From Actinomycetes bacterium (lineage in GTDB: Bacteria > Actinomycetota > Actinomycetes > Actinomycetales > Microbacteriaceae), in assembly GCA_023432005.1 (NCBI GenBank), contig JAEYVF010000104.1:1-12172 (forward strand): DNA of 12,172 nucleotides, in the 5' to 3' direction. Each line of letters begins with the position of its first letter. The first letter of the stretch is position 1. Below, in pieces: positions 6,338-12,172 of the stretch. Below the pieces are notes generated by a model. That model was not told the origin of the DNA. It did no database searches and worked only from the letters and a program-made list of their open reading frames with translations. Position numbers and translations under genes: made by a program.

Positions 6338-7750
6338 ATGGCCACCCCCCGCAACACCACGACGAAGGATGCGGTCAAGGACGACCGCGAGAAGTCCGCC
6401 GCCGCACCCGCCAAGACCGCCGCCAAGGCGCCCACGAAGACGGCCGCCAAGGCGCCGGCGAAGACCGCCGCGAAGACGCCGGCGAAGAAGGCGCCCGCCA
6501 AGGCCGCCCCCAAGGGCAAGGCCTCGGCCGCGAAGGCCAAGGACCCGGAGCTCGACGCCGGCGACGAGCTCGACGAGGACACCGATCTCGAGCTCGACGG
6601 CGACATCGAGGAGGTCGCCGAGGGCGACGAGGCGGTCGTCGACGCGCCGGAGGGCGACGAGGCCGACGGCGACGGGGCACCCGAGCCCGCCGCGAAGGAC
6701 GACGCAGACGACGACGCCGAGGAGACCGAGGACGACTCGGCCAGCCGCGACGAGCCGCTCCCCACGGGCGCTCTGCGCCTGTCGATGAGCGACGACGAGG
6801 ACGAGGTGCCGGTCTACTCGGCCGCCATCACGGGCGCGACCGCCGACCCCGTCAAGGACTACCTCAAGCAGATCGGGAAGGTCGCCCTCCTCAACGCCGA
6901 GCAGGAGGTCGAGCTCGCGATGCGCATCGAGGCCGGCCTGTTCGCCGAGGAGAAGCTCTCCCACATGACCGACCAGGAGAAGCGCAGCCAGCTCGGCCGC
7001 GAGCTCTCCTGGGTCGCGCGCGACGGACAGCGCGCGAAGAACCACCTCCTGGGCGCCAACCTCCGCCTCGTCGTGTCGCTCGCGAAGCGCTACACGGGTC
7101 GCGGCATGCAGTTCCTGGACCTCATCCAGGAGGGCAACCTCGGCCTCATCCGCGCCGTCGAGAAGTTCGACTACACCAAGGGCTTCAAGTTCTCGACGTA
7201 CGCGACGTGGTGGATCCGCCAGGCGATCACGCGCGCGATGGCCGACCAGGCGCGCACCATCCGCATCCCCGTGCACATGGTCGAGGTCATCAACAAGCTC
7301 GCCCGCGTGCAGCGGCAGATGCTGCAGGACCTGGGTCGCGAGCCCACGCCCGAGGAGCTGAGCCGCGAGCTCGACATGACCCCCGAGAAGGTCATCGAGG
7401 TGCAGAAGTACGGTCGCGAGCCGATCTCGCTGCACACGCCTCTCGGCGAGGACGGCGACAGCGAGTTCGGCGACCTCATCGAGGACACCGAGGCCGTCGT
7501 CCCCGCCGACGCGGTGGGATTCACGATGCTGCAGAAGCAGCTCGAGTCGCTCCTCGACTCGCTCTCGGAGCGCGAGGCGGGTGTCATCCGCATGCGCTTC
7601 GGCCTCGGCGACGGGATGCCGAAGACGCTCGACCAGATCGGCGACACCTTCGGCGTGACGCGCGAGCGCATCCGTCAGATCGAGTCGAAGACGATGGCGA
7701 AGCTGCGCCACCCGAGCCGCTCGCAGTCGCTGCGGGACTACCTCGAGTAA
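6338..7750 (+). CDS. rpoD: Primary RNA polymerase sigma factor (SigA/RpoD/HrdB type)
   Basis: This is the housekeeping sigma-70 factor that directs RNA polymerase to most promoters. It has 470 residues. The N-terminus is Lys/Ala-rich with AAKAP.KTAAK-like repeats (about 15-65), then strongly acidic (about 68-140), as in other actinobacterial primary sigmas. Region 1.2 starts at about 170 (DPVKDYLKQIG). Region 2 lies at about 235-305, with NLRLVVSLAKRY and the -10-contacting FSTYATWWIRQAI. Region 3 begins around 310. Region 4.2 carries the helix-turn-helix near 429-448 (TLDQIGDTFGVTRERIRQIE). The protein ends with the typical SLRDYLE. It is followed by a murT-like gene after only 10 bp, so the two are probably co-transcribed. 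Regulation is not clear from the 133-bp leader. Confidence 0.96.
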   Translation: MATPRNTTTKDAVKDDREKSAAAPAKTAAKAPTKTAAKAPAKTAAKTPAKKAPAKAAPKGKASAAKAKDPELDAGDELDEDTDLELDGDIEEVAEGDEAVVDAPEGDEADGDGAPEPAAKDDADDDAEETEDDSASRDEPLPTGALRLSMSDDEDEVPVYSAAITGATADPVKDYLKQIGKVALLNAEQEVELAMRIEAGLFAEEKLSHMTDQEKRSQLGRELSWVARDGQRAKNHLLGANLRLVVSLAKRYTGRGMQFLDLIQEGNLGLIRAVEKFDYTKGFKFSTYATWWIRQAITRAMADQARTIRIPVHMVEVINKLARVQRQMLQDLGREPTPEELSRELDMTPEKVIEVQKYGREPISLHTPLGEDGDSEFGDLIEDTEAVVPADAVGFTMLQKQLESLLDSLSEREAGVIRMRFGLGDGMPKTLDQIGDTFGVTRERIRQIESKTMAKLRHPSRSQSLRDYLE

Positions 7751-7760
7751 GGGGCGCCGC

Positions 7761-9140
7761 GTGCGCGTGCTCCTGGCCGTCTGGGCGGCCAAGCTCACGG
7801 CCGCCCTGCTGCGGGTGCTCGGGCGTCAGGGGACGCACGTCCCCGGCATCGTCGCCCGTCGCATCCACCCCGGCATCATCGGGGCCGTGCAGCATCCGCC
7901 GCGCGTCGTCGCGGTCACGGGCACGAACGGCAAGACGACCGTCTCGAACATGCTCGCGGAGGCCCTCACGGGCGAGGGGATGCGCGTGGCGAGCAATCGC
8001 AGCGGATCGAATCTCGCCGCGGGCATCGCCGCGTCGCTCATCGCCGCCGTGGACTGGCGCGGCCGCTCGCGCGCCGACGTCGGCGTCCTCGAGCTCGACG
8101 AGCGCTCGGGGCGGCTCGTGCTCCCGGGGCTGCACCCCGACATCCTCGTCTGCACGAACCTGACGCGCGACTCGATCAAGCGCAACGCGCACCCCGAGTA
8201 CATCGCGTGGATCCTCAGCTCGGAGCTCGCGGGCGACACGACGCTCGTGCTGAACGCCGACGACCTCATCGCCTCCTCGCTCGGCGGCGAGTCCAATCCG
8301 CGCGTGCACTTCGCGGTGGACCGGCTCCCGAGCGACACGGAGCACCCGACGGGAGCCGCCCTCGACGCGATGACCTGCCCCGTGTGCGACCAGCGGCTCG
8401 CGTGGGATCACTGGCGCTTCAACCACATCGGACGCGCGCACTGCACCGCGTGCGGCTTCCGCTCGCCGGAGGCGGCCTACCGGGCCCGCGACATCGACGC
8501 GTCCGCCGAGCGGGTCGTGCTCGATTTCGACGGCGAGCAGCGCGAGGTGCGGCTCGTCAACGACAACATCGTCAACGTCTACAACGAGATCGCGGTCGCC
8601 GCGGTGCTCGATGTGCTGGGCGTCCCGCGCGACAGGATCGTGCGCGCCTTCGAGACCCTCGCCCCTCCGGCCACCCGGTTCGCATCCGAGCGCATCGGCG
8701 ACGCCCTCCTGGTGCGCCTGCTCACGAAGGGGCTCGTGGGAGTGGCCTGCTCGCGCGCCTTCGAGTACCTGCGCTCGTTCCCCGGCCGCAAGGCGGTCGT
8801 CATGACGATCGACGAGTGGAGCGAGCGCGAGAACGAGGTCGAGAACACGGCCTGGATCTACGACGCGGACTACGAGTACCTCGCCGACGAGACGATCGAG
8901 CAGATCGTCGTCGGCGGCAATCGCCGCTTCGACCAGGCGCTGAGGCTCGCGATCGCAGGCGTCGACCCCGCGCGTATCGAGACGCTGGAGTCGGAGACCG
9001 AGCCCGCCGAGCGGCTCGACATCGGCCACGCCGACGTCGTGTTCAACCTGCACAGCGTGCACAACGCCCTGACGACGGGCAACAGGGTGCAGGAGCGGCT
9101 CCGCGCGCGCCTGCTCGAGCGAGCGGGGGCCCGCCGATGA
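7761..9140 (+). CDS. murT: MurT-like Mur ligase (DUF1727), active site diverged from amidating MurT
   Basis: This 459-residue homologue of the lipid II isoglutaminyl synthase subunit MurT acts at the membrane-facing cytoplasm on peptidoglycan precursor. It keeps the ATP P-loop (TGTNGKTT, 53-60), the central ELDE motif, LNADD, and a four-cysteine zinc ribbon (Cys206, Cys209, Cys228, Cys231). The C-terminal domain ends in HNALTTGNRVQERL. Compared with S. aureus MurT (from memory), several conserved motifs are changed: DQMDRFGE becomes DSIKRNAHPE (137-146), KNPAG becomes KGLVG (323-327), and DGRDTSW becomes VENTAW (360-365), so the essential Asp349 is Asn362. ATP activation seems retained while the amidation centre is altered. 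The start is GTG with AAGGGG six bases upstream, overlapping the rpoD stop codon. It overlaps gatD by ATGA, so the two are translationally coupled. Family assignment is firm; classical amidating activity is doubtful. Confidence 0.87.
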   Translation: MRVLLAVWAAKLTAALLRVLGRQGTHVPGIVARRIHPGIIGAVQHPPRVVAVTGTNGKTTVSNMLAEALTGEGMRVASNRSGSNLAAGIAASLIAAVDWRGRSRADVGVLELDERSGRLVLPGLHPDILVCTNLTRDSIKRNAHPEYIAWILSSELAGDTTLVLNADDLIASSLGGESNPRVHFAVDRLPSDTEHPTGAALDAMTCPVCDQRLAWDHWRFNHIGRAHCTACGFRSPEAAYRARDIDASAERVVLDFDGEQREVRLVNDNIVNVYNEIAVAAVLDVLGVPRDRIVRAFETLAPPATRFASERIGDALLVRLLTKGLVGVACSRAFEYLRSFPGRKAVVMTIDEWSERENEVENTAWIYDADYEYLADETIEQIVVGGNRRFDQALRLAIAGVDPARIETLESETEPAERLDIGHADVVFNLHSVHNALTTGNRVQERLRARLLERAGARR

Positions 9141-9904
9141 GCCTCACGATCGAGATGCTGTTCCCGGAGGTCGCCAACCTCCACGGCGACAACGCCAACA
9201 TCACCTACCTCGCGCAGTGCCGCCCGGACGCGGAGGTCGTGCGCACGGGCCTCAACGAGCGCCCTGCGTTCCTCGACCGCGACGTCGACCTGCTCTACCT
9301 GGGGCCGCTCACCGAGAGCGGCCAGCTCAAGGCGATCGACCGCCTGCGGCCGCACCGTGCGGCGCTCGAGGAGCGCATCGCATCCGGAGCCGCGACCTTG
9401 TTCACCCACAACGCCCTCGAGGTGCTCGGCACGCGCATCCGCAACCCCGACATGGGCTACGACGCCGAGGGGCTCGGTCTCATCGAGCTCGAGTCGACGC
9501 TCGCCATGATGGGCCGCTACAGCGGGAAGGTCATGGGGCCCGTGCCCGAGCTCCCCGCCGATCGCCCCGTCGTCGGCTACAAGTCGCAGTTCTCGATGGT
9601 CCGCGTCGCCCCGGGCGTCGAGGGGTTCCTCACGGCGGAGCGCGGCATCGGCCGCAACACGACGACGGCCGTCGAGGGCGTGCGGGTCGGGGGCCTCGTC
9701 GGCACCTCGCTCATCGGGCCGCTCCTCGTCATGAACCCGCACTACACCCGCGCACTGCTCGCGCGGCTCGACCCGGATACGGAGCCGCGGATCGCGCACG
9801 AGGAGTACGCCGTCGCGGCGTACGAGGCTCGTCTGCGCGAGTTCCGCGACGACCGGCGCTGGCACGCCGGCGAGCGGGTTCAGAAGCCGATCGCCGCGCG
9901 GTAG
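9137..9904 (+). CDS. gatD: GatD-like class I amidotransferase homologue lacking the catalytic Cys and His
   Basis: This 255-residue homologue of GatD normally partners MurT and hydrolyses glutamine to feed ammonia to the D-Glu amidation. The fold is recognisable: N-terminal FPEVANLHGDNANI, then EGLGLIELES near 111-120, and the C-terminal GTSLIGPLLVMNP (189-201). The glutaminase centre is gone, however. Where the family has CGGYQ, this protein has HNALE (91-95), so the nucleophile Cys is His91. Where the family has TYLHGP, it has TSLIGP, so the catalytic His is Ile193. The GGG oxyanion loop and the ENHGG motif are also replaced (LGP; KSQFS). It overlaps murT by four bases and ends in a 25-bp convergent overlap with the ATP-grasp gene. 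There is no frameshift or stop, and the rest is well conserved, so it looks like a maintained pseudoenzyme rather than a decaying gene. Confidence 0.85.
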   Translation: MSLTIEMLFPEVANLHGDNANITYLAQCRPDAEVVRTGLNERPAFLDRDVDLLYLGPLTESGQLKAIDRLRPHRAALEERIASGAATLFTHNALEVLGTRIRNPDMGYDAEGLGLIELESTLAMMGRYSGKVMGPVPELPADRPVVGYKSQFSMVRVAPGVEGFLTAERGIGRNTTTAVEGVRVGGLVGTSLIGPLLVMNPHYTRALLARLDPDTEPRIAHEEYAVAAYEARLREFRDDRRWHAGERVQKPIAAR

Positions 9905-10902
9905 CGGGGGAGGAGCCCCTCGCGGATCCCCGACACCGAGGGCTTGGACTGGTAGACACCGGAGTTGGGGTTGCCCTCGATGATGACGGGGCCGCCGGGG
10001 GTGATGGCGATGTCCCAGCCGACATACGGCACCTCGGGCACGACGCGGGCGGCGCGCTCCAGCATCGGCATGACCTCGTCGTAGAGCGGCACCCGGAAGC
10101 CCACGATCGACGTCCCGGTGAGCGGATGGACCGCGTAGCTCGTCCCGCTCTCGTCGAACGCCGCGAAGCGGGCGGTTCCGGTCTCGTCGAGCATCGTGTA
10201 CATGCCGCCGTTCGAGAAGTTGTCGATGTCGCCGCCGTTGCCCATCTTGAGCACGCTCGCGAGCGGGTGCAGTCTCTCGCCGTCGAAGTAGGTGATGACG
10301 CGCAGGGAGTTGACGCTCGTGGGGCACAGCGACGCCATCTCGGGGTGCTGGTCGATGTAGCCCTCGAGCAGGAACTGGCGGTGCTCGAGGGCATCCGCGA
10401 GGAAGGCGTCGACATCGTCGACGTCGTCGCGCTCGACCTTGCGGATGCCGTGCCCCGACAGGCTGTCGGGCACCTTGAGCATCGCGCGGCCGCGCGCGTC
10501 GAGGAACGCGCGGACAGCGAGAGCGCCCGTCTCACGGAGGTCGATCCACTCGCGCCCGATGAACTCCGAGAAGCGCGCGTTGAAGAGGAGCTTGTCGGCG
10601 AAGATGCGCCGCAGCTCCGGATCGTTGAGGGTCATCGCGAGGTGGTTCGACTTCGGATGCGTGATGAACGTGCGCCGCTCGGCGCCGGTCAGCATCACGA
10701 CGTCCCAGTCGAGATAGTCCTGGAAGCCGAACTCGTAGCGCACGGAGCACCACAGCATGTCGGCGACGATGAGGAGACGCGGCTTCCGTGTCAGCGGCCG
10801 CGCCGCGCCCGCGATCCGCCACACGTTCGCCGGGTTGAGGCGTGCTGCGCGGCCCGCGAGGTACCGCAGTCGGCGGCCGAGGCCACCGGGGGCTTCAGCC
10901 AC
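9880..10902 (-). CDS. ATP-grasp enzyme (sugar-transfer-associated ATP-grasp type)
   Basis: This 340-residue soluble protein resembles the ATP-grasp family often labelled sugar-transfer-associated or alpha-L-glutamate ligase-like (PF14397 type). ATP-grasp enzymes join a carboxylate to an amine or thiol through an acyl phosphate. Visible elements are the N-terminal FGFQDYLDWDV (58-68) and THPKSNHLAMTLND (81-94), a nucleotide-binding strand with Lys143 followed by SLSGHGI (147-153), LLEGYIDQHPEM (178-189), Arg201, GWDIAI (295-300) and the metal-binding IIEGNPNSG (307-315; Glu309, Asn311). The start is GTG at 10900-10902, directly after the TGA of the upstream small gene with no gap, and GAGGA lies seven bases before it; the two genes are translationally coupled. 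The 3' end overlaps gatD by 25 bp in the convergent sense. The substrate is unknown. Confidence 0.8.
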   Translation of the reverse strand: MAEAPGGLGRRLRYLAGRAARLNPANVWRIAGAARPLTRKPRLLIVADMLWCSVRYEFGFQDYLDWDVVMLTGAERRTFITHPKSNHLAMTLNDPELRRIFADKLLFNARFSEFIGREWIDLRETGALAVRAFLDARGRAMLKVPDSLSGHGIRKVERDDVDDVDAFLADALEHRQFLLEGYIDQHPEMASLCPTSVNSLRVITYFDGERLHPLASVLKMGNGGDIDNFSNGGMYTMLDETGTARFAAFDESGTSYAVHPLTGTSIVGFRVPLYDEVMPMLERAARVVPEVPYVGWDIAITPGGPVIIEGNPNSGVYQSKPSVSGIREGLLPRYRAAIGF

Positions 10903-11124
10903 TCAGCGATCCTCGGCGAGGCGGTCGCTCTCGTCGTGCCAGTCGAGCGCCGTCTCGATGAGCTTCGGCTTGTACTCGGCGCCGTGGTGGGCGCAGAACA
11001 GCAGCTCGCCCGAGACGAGGGTGACGCGCACGTACGCCTGCGCGCCGCACATGTCGCACCTGTCGGCCGCGGTGAGTGCGGGACGCTCCAGCTCGACGGT
11101 GCCATCGGTCGTGATCTGAGACAT
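10903..11124 (-). CDS. Small CxxC/CxxH zinc-finger-like protein (DUF7455 type)
   Basis: This 73-residue protein has DRCDMCGAQAYV (Cys23, Cys26) and LLFCAHHGAEY (Cys44, His46/His47), a plausible single zinc-binding site. It belongs to the small actinobacterial family that lies near the primary sigma factor gene (compare Rv2699c near sigA in M. tuberculosis, from memory). Function is unknown. A role as an RNA polymerase- or ribosome-associated zinc protein would be speculation. ATG at 11122-11124 is preceded by GGAAGGAG with a six-base spacer, the best Shine-Dalgarno in the window. A longer start upstream is possible in the same frame but lacks such a site. It is immediately followed by the ATP-grasp gene and diverges from the right-edge gene across 166 bp. 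Confidence 0.88.
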   Translation of the reverse strand: MSQITTDGTVELERPALTAADRCDMCGAQAYVRVTLVSGELLFCAHHGAEYKPKLIETALDWHDESDRLAEDR

Positions 11125-11164
11125 GTCCTGCTCCTTCCCTCGGGTCGCGGTGTGGTGCCGTGTG

Positions 11165-11191
11165 TCCATACAAGCACGAGGTCCCTGACAA
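11165..11191 (-). promoter_or_regulatory. Possible promoter of the DUF7455/ATP-grasp pair
   Basis: On the minus strand TTGTCA (11186-11191) is followed after 15 bp by TATGGA (11165-11170), with TTG just before it. The spacer is two bases short of ideal and the -10 lacks a final T. The position, about 40 bp before the Shine-Dalgarno-led ATG, is suitable. Confidence 0.3.
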
Positions 11192-11276
11192 TGCCGGGCA
11201 GGCGGTGGGTATTTCGCCCGTGGCGTACGGTTGACGCTTCCTCAGCTGCATCTAGCCACCTGCCAGGCTCCGCCGC

Positions 11277-11282
11277 TATCGT
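11277..11282 (+). promoter_or_regulatory. -10 hexamer of a probable leaderless promoter of the right-edge gene
   Basis: TATCGT fits TANNNT and ends eight bases before the ATG at 11291, which has no Shine-Dalgarno. An alternative is TTGACG (11231-11236) with TAGCCA (11253-11258) at a 16-bp spacer, which would give a leader of about 25 bases. Both are weak on their own. Confidence 0.35.
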
Positions 11283-11290
11283 GACTGGCC

Positions 11291-12172
11291 ATGGGGGAAC
11301 AGCAGGGGGCTGTCCTCGACGTCGTGCCCGAGACGGAGCCGATCGTCGAGGTCGTGCCCGAGACGGAGCCGATCGTCGAGGTCGTGGCGAGACCCCGCCG
11401 CAGGATCGGGCGCCGCGGTGCGCTCGCGATCGCGGTCGTGGGCGCGCTCGTGCTCACGGGCGGCGTGACGGGTGCGGTCGCCTGGGCGAACCAGCTGGCG
11501 CACGACTCCGCTCTGGAGGCCGCATCCGAGGCGCGTGGAGAGGCCGCGGCCGCCGCGACGGCTCAGCGCTCGGCGCTCGACGCGCTCGAGGCGGCGGGCG
11601 CCGCGGCGATCGCCGCACGCGACGCGGTCGCCCAGAGCGTGCTGCCTCATGTCGAACTGCTCGGGGGGACGGAGGCGCTCGCGCCGGTCACGGCCGCGCA
11701 CACCGCGCTCTCCGAGGAGCTCGTCGAGCTGTATGAGACGGACGCGCCGACGGCGGACGCGCTGCGTCCCGGGTTCCGACCGATCGCGGCGCCCGGGCCC
11801 GTCGACCCCGCGCTCGACACGGAGGCACTCGAGGCACTCGCCGTCCAGCTCGCGGCAGAGTCCGAGTCGATCGACGAGACACGATCCGAGCTCGAGGCGA
11901 GCACCGTGGAGCTCACCGCCGCGGTCGAGAAGCTCGACGGCGCGCTGAGCGAGCTCGCCGAGGGTATCGGGGCCGTCAACGCGGCGCTCGTCGGCGCGCG
12001 CACGCTCGCCTCCGCCGACAGCGCGGCCGCGGCGGCAGCCGCCGTCGAGGCGCTGGGCGTCGCCGAGAGCCCGACTGAACTCCCGGCCCTCTTGGCGGGA
12101 TACGCCACCGCGGCCGCGGGCGTCATCGCCACGCACGACGCGGAAGCCGCGCGCATCGCGGCCGAGCAGGCC
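11291..12172 (+). CDS. Membrane-anchored Ala/Glu-rich coiled-coil protein, 5' part, function unknown
   Basis: I do not recognise this gene. The visible 294 codons begin with a short acidic cytoplasmic tail carrying a duplicated VVPETEPIVE (residues 11-30), then a basic stop (RPRRRIGRRG, 34-43). A single transmembrane segment or uncleaved signal anchor follows (about 44-66). Next come about 230 residues rich in Ala, Glu, Leu and Ser, with heptad-like spacing at about 70-105 and 175-235, interrupted by a Pro-rich stretch (about 154-172, GFRPIAAPGPVDP). Topology would be N-in with the bulk outside. The start is ATG at 11291: the frame has a TGA just upstream (11282-11284), so no earlier start is possible. 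The frame is open to the right edge. The extracellular C-terminal domain that would name it, for example a peptidase or wall-binding domain, is not in the window. Confidence 0.75.
   Translation, partial: MGEQQGAVLDVVPETEPIVEVVPETEPIVEVVARPRRRIGRRGALAIAVVGALVLTGGVTGAVAWANQLAHDSALEAASEARGEAAAAATAQRSALDALEAAGAAAIAARDAVAQSVLPHVELLGGTEALAPVTAAHTALSEELVELYETDAPTADALRPGFRPIAAPGPVDPALDTEALEALAVQLAAESESIDETRSELEASTVELTAAVEKLDGALSELAEGIGAVNAALVGARTLASADSAAAAAAAVEALGVAESPTELPALLAGYATAAAGVIATHDAEAARIAAEQA
11321..11380 (+). repeat. Perfect 30-bp tandem duplication in the N-terminal tail
   Basis: The 30-bp unit beginning GTCGTGCCCGAGACGGAGCC occurs at 11321-11350 and again, identically, at 11351-11380; a third copy starts (GTCGTG) and diverges. 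It encodes VVPETEPIVE twice in the cytoplasmic tail of the right-edge protein. The perfect identity indicates a recent in-frame duplication. Confidence 0.92.

Noticed and set aside
6400..6540. Lys/Ala repeats of rpoD as a separate histone-like gene or a fusion
   Set aside because: Actinobacterial primary sigma factors commonly have such a basic then acidic N-terminus; there is no separate start or stop.
6161..7798. Long minus-strand open frame opposite rpoD
   Set aside because: Exact antisense of a highly conserved sigma factor; the composition (Leu/Arg/Val/Asp-rich, no motifs) is that of a shadow.
9137..9904. gatD as a pseudogene
   Set aside because: Catalytic residues are missing, but there is no stop, frameshift or deletion. 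Codon use matches the neighbours and the start is coupled to murT, so it is treated as a functional gene with a changed role.
9217..11736. Very long open frame on the plus strand covering gatD, the ATP-grasp gene and beyond
   Set aside because: It is made of Arg/Ala/Pro/Gly-rich text with no family resemblance, runs antisense to two good genes and lies out of frame with gatD and the right-edge gene. Such frames are expected in DNA with few AT-rich stop codons.

Overview
The window is high-GC DNA with dense, almost gap-free coding and strongly GC-biased third codon positions. It looks like an actinobacterial chromosome, most likely a member of the Microbacteriaceae. This is inferred from the style of the proteins: a Lys/Ala-rich then acidic N-terminus on the primary sigma factor, a PAC2 protein and a small CxxC protein close to rpoD, and an Ala/Pro-linked E2 next to lpdA. 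No rRNA, tRNA, mobile element or CRISPR array is visible.

Layout. On the minus strand, reading right to left, are pepA (M17 leucyl aminopeptidase), a hairpin, lpdA (dihydrolipoamide dehydrogenase, E3) and the 5' part of sucB/dlaT (lipoyl-bearing E2, cut by the left edge). A 102-bp divergent spacer separates pepA from a plus-strand series: a PAC2-family protein, an MFS transporter, rpoD (primary sigma factor), a MurT-like Mur ligase and a GatD-like protein. Converging on gatD with a 25-bp overlap is a minus-strand pair: a 73-residue Zn-finger-like protein, followed without any gap by an ATP-grasp enzyme. At the right edge a divergent plus-strand gene encodes a membrane-anchored, Ala/Glu-rich coiled-coil protein that runs off the window.

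How the genes fit together. sucB and lpdA supply E2 and E3 of the 2-oxoacid dehydrogenase complexes. pepA, PAC2, MFS and rpoD are ordinary housekeeping genes. The unusual part is the murT-gatD pair. In other bacteria MurT/GatD amidates the alpha-carboxyl of D-Glu in lipid II using ammonia released from glutamine. Here the GatD partner has lost the catalytic Cys (His91 in its place) and the catalytic His (Ile193 in its place). The MurT partner keeps its ATP P-loop and zinc ribbon, but carries Asn362 where S. aureus MurT has the essential Asp349, and it has changed the KNPAG, DGRD and DRxGE motifs.

Microbacteriaceae make B-type peptidoglycan, in which that same alpha-carboxyl carries an amino acid that starts the cross-bridge instead of an amide. 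I therefore propose, as inference, that this pair is a glutaminase-dead, repurposed ligase that attaches an amino acid to D-Glu. The ATP-grasp gene next door is a possible partner.

A second recurring feature is the way genes start. Six of the ten visible starts have a Shine-Dalgarno sequence and gatD overlaps murT by ATGA. Four starts (pepA, PAC2, MFS, right-edge gene) lack a well-placed Shine-Dalgarno and instead have a TANNNT -10-like hexamer 6-8 nt before the start codon, which suggests leaderless mRNAs. (The seven-plus-four count covers all eleven starts including gatD.)
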